A DNA stretch of 64,000 nucleotides. Origin: Curtobacterium flaccumfaciens (lineage in GTDB: Bacteria > Actinomycetota > Actinomycetes > Actinomycetales > Microbacteriaceae). Position numbers and translations under genes: made by a program. Positions 24,611 to 32,953 of the stretch are shown in pieces. Numbering within the stretch: the stretch's first letter is position 1; each line of letters opens with the position of its first letter. The stretch lies in contig NZ_SNVW01000013.1 in NCBI RefSeq assembly GCF_004361695.1, positions 38,907-102,906 of the forward strand, read 5' to 3'. Under the pieces are notes generated by a model, which did not search any database, was not told where the DNA came from, and saw nothing but the letters and a program-made list of their open reading frames with translations.

Positions 24611-24738
24611 GCGCATTGACAATCTCGCCAGCGGCGTGAAGTGGTTTCGCGAGGGCGTAGACGTCGGCAGTGGCTTTTTCGGAGTTGACTCTTTCGGCAT
24701 GGACGACCGCGCCGGACGCCAGCACCAACCAAGTACAT
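24573..24738 (-). pseudogene. C-terminal remnant of a serine hydrolase
   Basis: Read on the minus strand this stretch encodes WLVLASGAVVHAERVNSEKA and continues through DVYALAKPLHAAGEIVNALI to a stop at 24573. It aligns with the last 45 residues of the serine hydrolase at 16299-17144 (AAGAVIANAVG, TVHALAKAPHAADAIATALI). The rest of the gene is missing: an in-frame stop lies just before the fragment (about 24744), where the AT-richer TIR island begins, and the 3' end overlaps the kinase gene by 38 nt. It is therefore a broken gene left at the edge of an insertion. At DNA level it is clearly diverged from the intact gene, so it is not a recent copy. Confidence 0.7.
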
Positions 24739-24762
24739 ACTCACATGGTTGAGACGATCTAG

Positions 24763-25194
24763 TTACTTCGCCGCCTCTTCGATCCAGGTTCCCAGATTCT
24801 CGCGACCGTTATCCCTGTTCCAGGCGTAGTAAGGCGTTCCTACAGGCAGCGGGTTAACGCCTGTAGGATCTGTCTGCAAGTCTTTATCCTTGATTTTGCT
24901 GATATCAATTCCAATCAGCCCATGCCCTTGCCGGATCGTTTCTTCAATTTCATACTGGACCCACTTGCGGCTAGCGGTCTCACTCCCAATTAACACAGCC
25001 GTCACGGAAGTGCCCTTGATTTGACCATCAATCCACTTCTTGATGGCCGCATCACTACCTTTCTTGATAGTCTCCCACGCGGCGCGGTCGTAATACGGGT
25101 TGACGAACCCTTCGCCAACAACGTTGCTGTTTCGCACCTGGCCTACCCGCCAAGCGTCGCGTTCGAAGTGAAAACTGAAGAATACCTTACGCAT
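24763..25194 (-). CDS. TIR-like (DUF1863) protein, ThsB-like
   Basis: A 143-aa single-domain protein that looks like the TIR-like DUF1863 family, which includes ThsB of Thoeris anti-phage systems. The N-terminus MRKVFFSFHFERDAWRVGQV is typical of that family. The predicted NAD-cleaving glutamate is Glu82 in KWVQYEIEE, placed as in other TIR enzymes (W-V-x-x-E). ATG 25194 has AGGGGG four bases upstream. The gene is visibly much less GC-rich than the flanking chromosome, marking recent transfer. It is the last of three minus-strand genes with a HIT-membrane protein and a second TIR gene, separated from the former by 277 bp. TIR NADase and signal-making activity is established for the family; its product here is unknown. 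Confidence 0.85.
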   Translation of the reverse strand: MRKVFFSFHFERDAWRVGQVRNSNVVGEGFVNPYYDRAAWETIKKGSDAAIKKWIDGQIKGTSVTAVLIGSETASRKWVQYEIEETIRQGHGLIGIDISKIKDKDLQTDPTGVNPLPVGTPYYAWNRDNGRENLGTWIEEAAK

Positions 25195-25471
25195 GAAACC
25201 CCCTAGATCGGAGCGGCAGCGTAGGGGCTACCGCATTTCCTTAGGATACGCGGAACTGCTGACAACTTGTAGCCCTAGTCGACCTCTGGGGAGGAAAGAT
25301 ACTCCGTGGATCGATGGCGATATAGGTACGACAGGCAGCATAGCTGGCACGTCCATGTGCTGGGCCGGTCTCGACTGGGCTGATGTTGGACCGCGTCCAA
25401 GGGTGAAGAGTCGCCAGCCCCCGAGACCGCTGCGCCTCACAAGGAGCTTCGTCGAGAGGACCGGCGAGTTT
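25195..25471. other. 277-bp spacer inside the TIR island
   Basis: There is no convincing coding sequence on either strand; a 70-codon minus-strand frame exists but has no ribosome site or family look. The stretch is AT-richer than the chromosome and could hold a separate promoter for the TIR gene at 24763-25194. Confidence 0.5.
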
Positions 25472-26347
25472 TCAGCAAATACTCAGGATGTACGTGACAA
25501 GTGTGCCGCCGACGAAAAGGAAGGGGAGATAGAACGGGGCGATCGCCCAGGATTTCCAGTCCTGCGCGTCGGGCCAGTAGTTGACTTCCGTGCGGTCGTC
25601 GGGGCCAGCGACGGTCGGATTCATCGCGAACGGTGGTATCGCACCCCCGCTGGCAACACGATCGTAAAGGGCGCGAAAAGAACGTTCTTGTTTGAGGTAG
25701 TTCGCGTCAAGCAAAGCGAACACCGCCACCGCGGCCATCCCTAAGACCGCAATCGGCCAACTATGCTCTACGAAAGCATATCCGTATGCAGCGGTAATGA
25801 TCGGAAGCAGCCATGTTTTTGCAGACGCAGATGCGGACGCCATTCTCGAGATGACACCTTGGATGAAGCTCAGGTGTTGACGTCGGTCCTCTGGGGAGCT
25901 GACCAGAAGTGGTGAGACGAAGCTTCTCCCCTGCAGCCCGCCCCGGATAGTGGCGGCGGTAGCGCGCTGCTGATCCCGTGATTCCGCCGCTTTGCGGGGC
26001 CAGCGCAGAACCAGTCGGTCTCGCTTCCATCGCGGCACCAAATGCACGTGCACGTGATTGACTGTTTGTGTTGCCGCCGACCCATTGGACTGAATCACGT
26101 TGATCCCCTTCGGGTGAAGGGAATACCGGAGTGACTTTGCCACCGCAACTACCGTGCTCATCACAGCGGCTGCGTCCTCGGTCCCCAACTCCCACAGCCG
26201 AGAGGTATGGGTCTTGGGTATGACGAGCGCATGACCCCGAGTCGCAGGTTGCAGGGGAACGAACGCGATCGTCTTTTCATCCTCGTAAAGCACGATGGCG
26301 TCCGGGTCCTCACCCAGAGCGATCCGGCAAAACGCGCACTTGTCCAT
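25472..26347 (-). CDS. HIT-domain protein with C-terminal transmembrane region
   Basis: A 291-aa two-part protein. Residues 1-112 are a complete histidine-triad domain (CAFCRIALGED, then GHALVIPKTH, then NHVHVHLVPR with His98, His100 and His102), a fold that binds nucleotides and hydrolyses nucleoside phosphoramidates or dinucleotides. A charged linker follows to about residue 165. Two close helices (about 178-193 and 197-213) lead into ALLDANYLKQERSFRALYDR, and a third helix covers about 268-288. ATG 26347 lies 4 nt after the upstream TIR stop, so translation is coupled. Known HIT proteins are soluble and stand alone. A membrane-bound one between two TIR genes suggests a nucleotide-sensing, membrane-acting effector. 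Family parts are firm; the role is inference. Confidence 0.85.
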   Translation of the reverse strand: MDKCAFCRIALGEDPDAIVLYEDEKTIAFVPLQPATRGHALVIPKTHTSRLWELGTEDAAAVMSTVVAVAKSLRYSLHPKGINVIQSNGSAATQTVNHVHVHLVPRWKRDRLVLRWPRKAAESRDQQRATAATIRGGLQGRSFVSPLLVSSPEDRRQHLSFIQGVISRMASASASAKTWLLPIITAAYGYAFVEHSWPIAVLGMAAVAVFALLDANYLKQERSFRALYDRVASGGAIPPFAMNPTVAGPDDRTEVNYWPDAQDWKSWAIAPFYLPFLFVGGTLVTYILSIC

Positions 26348-26351
26348 CTCG

Positions 26352-26834
26352 TTAGGCCGTCGCACCTTGCGCGGACCATGACTCGATGTTCTCGACGAGG
26401 TAGTTGTAGGTGGACTTCGAATCAATGTTCCCAGCCCAGTCCCGCCGAGTGGGGTCGAAGACTGGAATCGAGTGGCTAGGGACGTCGGCCACGTCGAACG
26501 GGTTAGCACCCTCCGCGTCGACAGAGCCCATTGAGGAGATCCCGTGGATGCGGATACCCAGCAGCGGGCGCTGGTCTGCCCAGGCCTTCTCGATTTCGTA
26601 CCGAACCCAAGGTCGCTGGGAGGTGTAGCGGCCGATCAGTACAACCACGGCCCGCTTGTACCTCATCTGATCGTCGATCCACTCTTGGATGGCGTTCTCA
26701 CCTCGGGCCTGGATGCTCTCCCAATCCTGCGAATTTAGAATCGGCTGCCCCTCTAATGCACCGATCTTCTCCACGAGTTGCACTCTGTGAACATCCTGCT
26801 TGTAGTGGAAGCTATAAAAAACCGTCCTGGCCAT
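26352..26834 (-). CDS. second TIR-like (DUF1863) protein, ThsB-like
   Basis: A 160-aa protein of the same TIR-like family as 24763-25194 but clearly divergent in sequence (MARTVFYSFHYKQDVHRVQL at the start). The predicted catalytic Glu80 sits in PWVRYEIEKAW, and IQEWIDDQM matches IKKWIDGQI of the other protein. ATG 26834 follows AGGAG. It is the first gene of the island operon; its stop is 4 nt before the HIT-membrane gene. Two different TIR proteins serving one effector recall Thoeris loci with several ThsB genes, each thought to sense different phages. Its base composition is intermediate between the first TIR gene and the chromosome. Confidence 0.85.
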   Translation of the reverse strand: MARTVFYSFHYKQDVHRVQLVEKIGALEGQPILNSQDWESIQARGENAIQEWIDDQMRYKRAVVVLIGRYTSQRPWVRYEIEKAWADQRPLLGIRIHGISSMGSVDAEGANPFDVADVPSHSIPVFDPTRRDWAGNIDSKSTYNYLVENIESWSAQGATA

Positions 26835-27124
26835 GATGTCTCCTCACCTCAGTTTGTGCGTCAGACCCTACGGTCGGCATGCGACAACGGACAATGCGTC
26901 ACCGCGGGGCGGGATCTGGCACCGCGATGCATCGGTGACAAACTTATCGCGCGGATGCCAAGCAGGCCACTGAGCAGGTCTTTCTCTCTCGCAGCGTCCG
27001 AATATAGTCTCTCCGGTGACACCCAGCGATCGACGGGATGGTTGGAGCACGTCCGTTTCGCCTAGACCGCGCGATTCAGATCCGACGAGGTGCCCATGTA
27101 AGCCGGCACCCGGCAACGCAGAAC
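26835..27124. other. leader region of the TIR island and its right edge
   Basis: No gene is seen in this stretch of about 290 bp. On the minus strand TATATT (27006-27001) is a possible -10 box for the TIR operon; no good -35 stands before it. The composition returns to chromosomal GC levels by about 27070, so the island edge lies here. I see no tRNA, integrase or clear direct repeat at the border. Confidence 0.5.
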
Positions 27125-27150
27125 GCCCCGCCAGCCGAAGCCAGCGGGGC
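27125..27150 (-). terminator. terminator of the nrd operon
   Basis: GCCCCGC (27125-27131) and GCGGGGC (27144-27150) pair. Read on the minus strand, the inner part closes through wobble pairs onto a TTCG tetraloop, giving an 11-bp stem. It starts 23 nt after the nrdF stop. Confidence 0.75.
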
Positions 27151-27172
27151 ATCCCCACGAGTCAGACCAGAC

Positions 27173-28159
<987 letters not shown>

Positions 28160-28182
28160 TCAAGAGATGGTGACTAAGTGAC

Positions 28183-28224
28183 GGACTGGAGGCGCGGTGC
28201 GGGGCCGCCCCGCGCCTCCAGTCC
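28183..28224. repeat. dispersed-repeat hairpin between nrdE and nrdF
   Basis: GGACTGGAGGCGCGG (28183-28197) and its exact inverse CCGCGCCTCCAGTCC (28210-28224) form a 15-bp stem with a 12-nt GC-rich loop. Lying between two genes of one operon, it may lower nrdF transcription or protect the nrdE message end instead of ending transcription completely. Confidence 0.8.
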
Positions 28225-28244
28225 AAAGGTGATCGCGTGAGCGA

Positions 28245-30398
28245 TCAGAGCATGCAGGACACGCAGCCCTCGACCTCGGTGCCCTCGAGCGCGAGCTGGC
28301 GGAGACGGATGTAGTAGATCGTCTTGATGCCCTTGCGCCATGCGTAGATCTGCGCCTTGTTGATGTCGCGCGTGGTGGCGGTGTCCTTGAAGAACAGCGT
28401 CAGGGACAGGCCCTGGTCCACGTGCTGCGTCGCCGCGGCGTACGTGTCGATGATCTTCTCCGGGCCGATCTCGTACGCGTCCTGGTAGTAGTCCAGGTTG
28501 TCGTTCGTCATGAACGGCGCCGGGTAGTAGACGCGGCCGAGCTTGCCTTCCTTGCGGATCTCGATCTTCGACGCGATCGGGTGGATCGACGACGTCGAGT
28601 GGTTGATGTACGAGATCGAACCGGTCGGCGGGACGGCCTGCAGGTTCTGGTTGTAGATGCCGTGCTCCTGGATGGACGCCTTCAGCGCCTTCCAGTCGTC
28701 CTGCGTCGGGATCGTGATGCTCGCGTTGTCGAACAGCGAGGCGACACGGGCGGTCGCCGGCGTCCAGGCCTGGTCGGTGTACTTGTCGAAGAACTCACCC
28801 GACGCGTACTTCGAGTCGCGGAAGCCGTCGAAGGTCTCGCCGGTCTCGATCGCGATCTTGTTCGACGCGCGCAGGGCGTGGAACAGCACCGTGTAGAAGT
28901 AGATGTTCGTGAAGTCGATGCCCTCTTCGGAGCCGTAGTAGACGCGCTCACGAGCGAGGTAGCCGTGCAGGTTCATCTGGCCGAGGCCGATGGCGTGCGA
29001 CTTGTCATTGCCGTCCTCGACGGAACGCACCGAGTTGATGTGCGACATCTGCGAGACCGAGGTCAGGCCGCGGATGGCGGTCTCGATGGTCTTGCCGAAG
29101 TCCGGCGAGTCCATCGTCAGCGCGATGTTCAGCGAGCCGAGGTTGCAGGAGATGTCCTTGCCGATCTCCTTGTACGAGAGGTCCTCGTTGAAGGTGGTCG
29201 GGGTGTTGACCTGCAGGATCTCCGAGCACAGGTTGGACATGTTGATCCGACCCTTGATCGGGTTGGCTTTGTTCACCGTGTCCTCGAACACGATGTACGG
29301 GTAACCCGACTCGAACTGGATCTCGGCGATGGTCGTGAAGAAGTCACGCGCCTTGATCTTCGTCTTCTTGATGCGCGAGTCGTCGACCATCGCGCGGTAG
29401 TTCTCGGAGATCGGGACGTCGCCGAAGGGGACGCCGTAGACCTTCTCGACGTCGTACGGCGAGAACAGGTACATGTCCTCGTTGTTCTTCGCGAGCTCGA
29501 ACGTGATGTCCGGCACGACGACGCCGAGCGACAGCGTCTTGATGCGGATCTTCTCGTCGGCGTTCTCGCGCTTGGTGTCGAGGAACTTCATGATGTCGGG
29601 GTGGTGCGCCGACAGGTAGACGGCGCCAGCGCCCTGACGCGCGCCGAGCTGGTTCGCGTAGGAGAAGGAGTCTTCCAGCAGCTTCATCACGGGGATGATG
29701 CCCGAGGACTGGTTCTCGATCTGCTTGATCGGTGCGCCGGCCTCGCGGATGTTGGAGAGGAGCAGTGCCACGCCGCCGCCGCGCTTCGAGAGCTGCAGCG
29801 AGGAGTTGATGCCGCGCGAGATCGACTCCATGTTGTCCTCGATGCGGAGGAGGAAGCAGGAGACGAGCTCGCCGCGCTGGGCCTTCGCGGTGTTGAGGAA
29901 CGTCGGCGTCGCGGGCTGGAAGCGACCGGAGATGATCTCCTCGACGAGGTCGATCGCGAGCTGCTCGTTGCCCTGGGCCAGGCCGAGGGCGCTCATCACG
30001 ACGCGGTCCTCGAAGCGCTCGAGGTAACGCTTGCCGTCGAACGTCTTGAGCGTGTAGCTCGTGTAGTACTTGAACGCGCCGAGGAACGTCTGGAACCGGA
30101 ACTTCTTCGAGTAGGCCAGGTCGTTGAGCTTCTGGATGAACTCGAGCGAGTACATGTCGATCGTCTCGCGCTCGTAGTACTCGTTCTCGACCAGGTAGTC
30201 GAGCCGCTCCTTCAGGTTGTGGAAGAAGACGGTGTTCTGGTTGACGTGCTGCAGGAAGAACTGCTTGGCGGCCTCACGATCCTTGTCGAACTGGATGTTC
30301 CCGTCCGCGTCGTAGAGGTTGAGCATCGCGTTGAGGGAGTGGTAGTCCATCCCCGTCTGCGGCGACGTCAGATCGACGTCTGCAACTGCTGCGTCCAA
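28245..30398 (-). CDS. nrdE: class Ib ribonucleotide reductase alpha subunit
   Basis: A 717-aa catalytic subunit that reduces ribonucleoside diphosphates. Recognisable parts are [20 protein letters not shown] followed by CF (redox Cys), the [17 protein letters not shown] loop, NLCSEILQ (radical Cys region), [13 protein letters not shown], the Tyr-Tyr radical-transfer region near the C-terminus and the terminal CVSCML, whose Cys pair takes electrons from NrdH. As expected for NrdE it lacks the N-terminal ATP cone. The start TTG 30398 overlaps nrdI by 31 nt; the ATG 16 codons later ([10 protein letters not shown]) is an alternative. Length fits the family. Confidence 0.95.
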   Translation of the reverse strand: MDAAVADVDLTSPQTGMDYHSLNAMLNLYDADGNIQFDKDREAAKQFFLQHVNQNTVFFHNLKERLDYLVENEYYERETIDMYSLEFIQKLNDLAYSKKFRFQTFLGAFKYYTSYTLKTFDGKRYLERFEDRVVMSALGLAQGNEQLAIDLVEEIISGRFQPATPTFLNTAKAQRGELVSCFLLRIEDNMESISRGINSSLQLSKRGGGVALLLSNIREAGAPIKQIENQSSGIIPVMKLLEDSFSYANQLGARQGAGAVYLSAHHPDIMKFLDTKRENADEKIRIKTLSLGVVVPDITFELAKNNEDMYLFSPYDVEKVYGVPFGDVPISENYRAMVDDSRIKKTKIKARDFFTTIAEIQFESGYPYIVFEDTVNKANPIKGRINMSNLCSEILQVNTPTTFNEDLSYKEIGKDISCNLGSLNIALTMDSPDFGKTIETAIRGLTSVSQMSHINSVRSVEDGNDKSHAIGLGQMNLHGYLARERVYYGSEEGIDFTNIYFYTVLFHALRASNKIAIETGETFDGFRDSKYASGEFFDKYTDQAWTPATARVASLFDNASITIPTQDDWKALKASIQEHGIYNQNLQAVPPTGSISYINHSTSSIHPIASKIEIRKEGKLGRVYYPAPFMTNDNLDYYQDAYEIGPEKIIDTYAAATQHVDQGLSLTLFFKDTATTRDINKAQIYAWRKGIKTIYYIRLRQLALEGTEVEGCVSCML

Positions 30399-30784
30399 AA
30401 TGCATCCAATCCTGAGTTGACCGCCGACACGTCGTCAGGGGTCCCGAAGAGTTCGAAACGGTAGAGAAGGGGGACGTTGCACTTCTGCGCGATGACGTCC
30501 CCGGCGAGACCGTAGGCCTCGCCGAAGTTCGTGTTGCCGCCGACGACCACGCCGCGGATGAGCGAGCGGTTGTGGGCGTCGTTGAGGAACTTGATGACCT
30601 GCTTGGGGACCGCGCCCTCACCGTTGCCGCCACCGTAGGTGGGCAGGAACAGCACGTACGGCTCGTCCACGTGGAGGAAGGGCTCGCTCGGGTAGAGCGG
30701 GATCCGGTCCGCGTCGCGGCCGAGCTTCTCGACGAAGCGCGCGGTGTACCCGGACACGCTCGAGAAGTAGACCAGTCGGCTCAT
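30368..30784 (-). CDS. nrdI: NrdI flavodoxin-like protein
   Basis: A 138-aa flavodoxin-like protein that supplies the oxidant to build the manganese-tyrosyl radical cofactor of NrdF. The N-terminus [19 protein letters not shown] is the FMN phosphate loop; [17 protein letters not shown] and [18 protein letters not shown] are the other conserved segments. ATG 30784 is used. It lies between nrdH and nrdE in the usual nrdHIEF order. Confidence 0.95.
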   Translation of the reverse strand: MSRLVYFSSVSGYTARFVEKLGRDADRIPLYPSEPFLHVDEPYVLFLPTYGGGNGEGAVPKQVIKFLNDAHNRSLIRGVVVGGNTNFGEAYGLAGDVIAQKCNVPLLYRFELFGTPDDVSAVNSGLDAFWTQQLQTSI

Positions 30785-30892
30785 GGTGCCCCTCCGGGTG
30801 AGAAGGTGCGGACAGACGGACCGGGGTGTCCGGCGGCGGCGGGCCGAGCGTCCTGAACGAGCTCGGTCACCGTCCGCCGGACGGCAGACGCC

Positions 30893-31126
30893 TTACGCCA
30901 GTTCGGCGCTGAGGGTCGCGATCTTGTCGGGACGGAAGCCCGACCAGTGGTCGTCATCGGTGACGACGACGGGGGCCTGCATGTAGCCGAGGCTCTTGAC
31001 GTGCTCGAGCGCGGCTTCGTCGGTGGAGACGTCGTGCACTTCGTACTCGATGCCCTTGTTGTCGAGCGCGCGGTACGTCGCGGTGCACTGGACGCAGGAC
31101 GGCTTGGTGTAGACGGTGACGGCCAT
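30893..31126 (-). CDS. nrdH: NrdH redoxin
   Basis: A 77-aa glutaredoxin-like redoxin that reduces NrdE after each turnover. The active site is CVQC (Cys11 and Cys14) after MAVTVYTKPS, followed by the usual DVSTDEAALEHVKSLGY and APVVVTDDDHWSGFRPDKI. ATG 31126 has AGGGGAG upstream. It is the first gene of the operon; NrdR and DnaA-like sites lie in the 430 bp upstream. Confidence 0.95.
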   Translation of the reverse strand: MAVTVYTKPSCVQCTATYRALDNKGIEYEVHDVSTDEAALEHVKSLGYMQAPVVVTDDDHWSGFRPDKIATLSAELA

Positions 31127-31258
31127 GATCTCCCCTGGTTCTGCTGTTGCTGTGGTGGTTGTTCTGGTGCCTGTGGGCCGGCGTCTCTGCGCCTGGTGAA
31201 CGGTGCCCGTCGAAGCCGACTGGGCGCAGTTCCGGGGCGAGTGCTTTCCGGTGACTCG

Positions 31259-31306
31259 ATACTACATCTAGTGGCCGACAGCGCGAGCGACCACAAGAGA
31301 AAGTGT
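31259..31306 (-). promoter_or_regulatory. tandem NrdR boxes upstream of nrdH
   Basis: Two 16-mers, ATACTACATCTAGTGG (31259-31274) and CCACAAGAGAAAGTGT (31291-31306), resemble the ACACnAnATATAGTGT-type NrdR box. Their centres are 32 bp apart, the spacing NrdR needs to bind cooperatively on one face of the helix. The first is the better match. They lie about 130-180 nt upstream of nrdH. Confidence 0.7.
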
Positions 31307-31319
31307 TACAGCCGTGTAG

Positions 31320-31481
31320 TTCTCCACAGGCCGTCCACAGTGTGGATGGTCTGTGACCCCGTCCCGAAGGCCGGATTTCCGCCACTCTCGCACCGACCTC
31401 TGACATCCATCCACACCTTGTGGAGCAGATTGTCCCCCGGTGTGGAGACTCGACCTCGGCGTGTCGCGTGCGTCCTCCACA
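31320..31481. promoter_or_regulatory. cluster of seven DnaA-box-like 9-mers
   Basis: The core TCCACA occurs seven times in 162 bp: TTCTCCACA (31320-31328), CCGTCCACA (31331-31339), CCATCCACA on the minus strand (31341-31349), CCATCCACA (31407-31415), TGCTCCACA on the minus strand (31419-31427), GTCTCCACA on the minus strand (31441-31449) and TCCTCCACA (31473-31481). The first matches TTATCCACA at eight of nine positions, the others at seven. It lies between nrdH and the divergent MFS gene. Confidence 0.6.
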
Positions 31482-31560
31482 GGGGGCGATCCGGACGGTC
31501 GATCCACCGCCTCCCCCGGACGGGTGACACCCCGATCCGCCCGGTCCGTACACTCGTCCC

Positions 31561-32766
31561 GTGAGCACGTACGGACCCCTGCTGAAGACCCCCGGAGTCG
31601 GTCGCGTCATCGCCGCGCAGCTCACCGCACGCTTCCCGTTCGGCATGCTGTCGCTCGCCTACCTGCTCCACGTCGAGCACGTGTTCCACTCCTACGGGGC
31701 GGCCGGGCTCGTCCTCGCCACCACGAGCGTCGGGCAGGCGCTCGCGGGTCCGCTGACCAGCCGGTGGATGGGCAGCTGGGGCATGCGGCCCGTCCTCCTC
31801 CTCACCAGCCTCGTCGCGCTCGTGAGCATGGGCGTCGTCGCGTTCGTCCTCATGCCGCTGTGGGGCTACGTCGTCGTCGGCTTCCTCGGCGGCCTGGCGG
31901 TCCCGCCCGTGCAGCCCGCGGTGCGCACCATCTACCCGAAGATGGTGACCTCGTCGCAGCTCACTCCCCTCTTCTCCCTCGACGCCAGCGCGCAGGAGCT
32001 CATCTGGGTCGCCGGCCCGGTCATCACGACGTTCGTCGCCACGCAGGTCGGCACGGTCCAGGCGATCGTCGTCGCGATGGTCTTCCTCGTCGTCGGCGGC
32101 ACGTGGTTCATCGCCTCCCCCGAGCTCGGCCGTGTGCGCATCCCCCGCTCCAAGCGCGCGTTCGGTGTCGTGCTCAGGCGCCCGTCGGTGGTCGTGGCGA
32201 CCCTCACCGGCCTGCTGCTCATCGGGGCGTGTGCCGCGGTCGAGGCCAGCGTCACGAGCGTCTTCGGCGAGGGCAGCCCGAACGCCGGCATCGTCCTCGC
32301 CGTGTTCGCGGTCGGCTCCCTGATCGGCGGCCTGGCACTCGGCCACCGTCCCATCTCGCAGAACACGCTGTGGACCCGCATGGCGATCGTCTTCGTCGGC
32401 CTGGCCCTCGCCGTCGGCGGCACGAACTTCTGGTGGCTCTGCTTCGCCCTCGTCATCGCGGGTGCGGGCATCGCGCCGGCCCTCGCGGTCATGTTCGGCT
32501 CGGTGTCCGCGACGGTGAAGTTCTCGGACACGGCCGAGGCCTACGGCTGGATGGGGACCGGGCAGCTCATCGGCGCGGCCGGCGGGTCCGCCGTGGCCGG
32601 CTTCCTCATCGACGTGCACGGTGCGAGCGGCGGCATGACCGTCGGCGCCGTGATGGCCGCCGTCGGCGTCGTCCTGCCCCTCGTCACGAAGCGGTGGCTG
32701 CCCGACCTGCGTGGTCGCGACGCCAGCCCCATCCCCGACACCGAGCCGGTGAACCTCCCCACCTGA
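31561..32766 (+). CDS. MFS transporter
   Basis: A 401-aa major facilitator protein with about twelve hydrophobic helices. The loop after helix 2 (SRWMGSWGMRPVLLL) is a variant of the MFS motif A. The start is GTG 31561. It resembles actinobacterial drug-export-type MFS proteins, but the substrate cannot be told. It is divergent from nrdHIEF and has no operon partner; a 14-bp-stem hairpin (32817-32857) lies 50 nt downstream. Confidence 0.85.
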   Translation: MSTYGPLLKTPGVGRVIAAQLTARFPFGMLSLAYLLHVEHVFHSYGAAGLVLATTSVGQALAGPLTSRWMGSWGMRPVLLLTSLVALVSMGVVAFVLMPLWGYVVVGFLGGLAVPPVQPAVRTIYPKMVTSSQLTPLFSLDASAQELIWVAGPVITTFVATQVGTVQAIVVAMVFLVVGGTWFIASPELGRVRIPRSKRAFGVVLRRPSVVVATLTGLLLIGACAAVEASVTSVFGEGSPNAGIVLAVFAVGSLIGGLALGHRPISQNTLWTRMAIVFVGLALAVGGTNFWWLCFALVIAGAGIAPALAVMFGSVSATVKFSDTAEAYGWMGTGQLIGAAGGSAVAGFLIDVHGASGGMTVGAVMAAVGVVLPLVTKRWLPDLRGRDASPIPDTEPVNLPT

Positions 32767-32815
32767 CCCGAAGCCGTTCCGCGCGTAGGAAGCCGTTCCG
32801 CGCGTAGGAAGCCGA
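32767..32815 (+). repeat. three imperfect 19-bp tandem units
   Basis: Downstream of the MFS stop the unit GAAGCCGTTCCGCGCGTAG occurs twice and is followed by a third related copy (GAAGCCGAATCGCTCGTAG, running to about 32825) that forms the left arm of the hairpin at 32817-32857. Confidence 0.6.
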
Positions 32816-32816
32816 A

Positions 32817-32857
32817 TCGCTCGTAGGAGGCAGGAAGTTCTGACCTCCTACGAGCGA
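32817..32857 (+). terminator. terminator hairpin after the MFS gene
   Basis: TCGCTCGTAGGAGG (32817-32830) pairs perfectly with CCTCCTACGAGCGA (32844-32857) around a 13-nt loop. It is placed to end the MFS transcript. Confidence 0.7.
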
Positions 32858-32906
32858 GTCCGCCTCCCACTGCGACCGCTATGGGACGGAACGTCGTCGA
32901 CCGGCG

Positions 32907-32921
32907 GGCCTGGAGGCGCGG
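32907..32921 (+). repeat. dispersed GC-rich word, solo intergenic copy
   Basis: GGCCTGGAGGCGCGG lies 33 nt upstream of the aldo/keto reductase start, with no inverted partner. Confidence 0.7.
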
Positions 32922-32953
32922 CACACCCCCGCCACGATCGGCAGGATGGGTGC

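Noticed and set aside
24839..24867. CCTACAGGC...GCCTGTAGG inverted repeat inside the first TIR gene
   Set aside because: A 9-bp inverted repeat within coding sequence (TGVNPLPVG) and not at a gene end; probably chance, or an mRNA hairpin without a clear role.
25228..25440. 70-codon frame in the spacer of the TIR island
   Set aside because: No ribosome site, no recognisable domain, and it would be the only small gene there; kept as non-coding until homologues are found.
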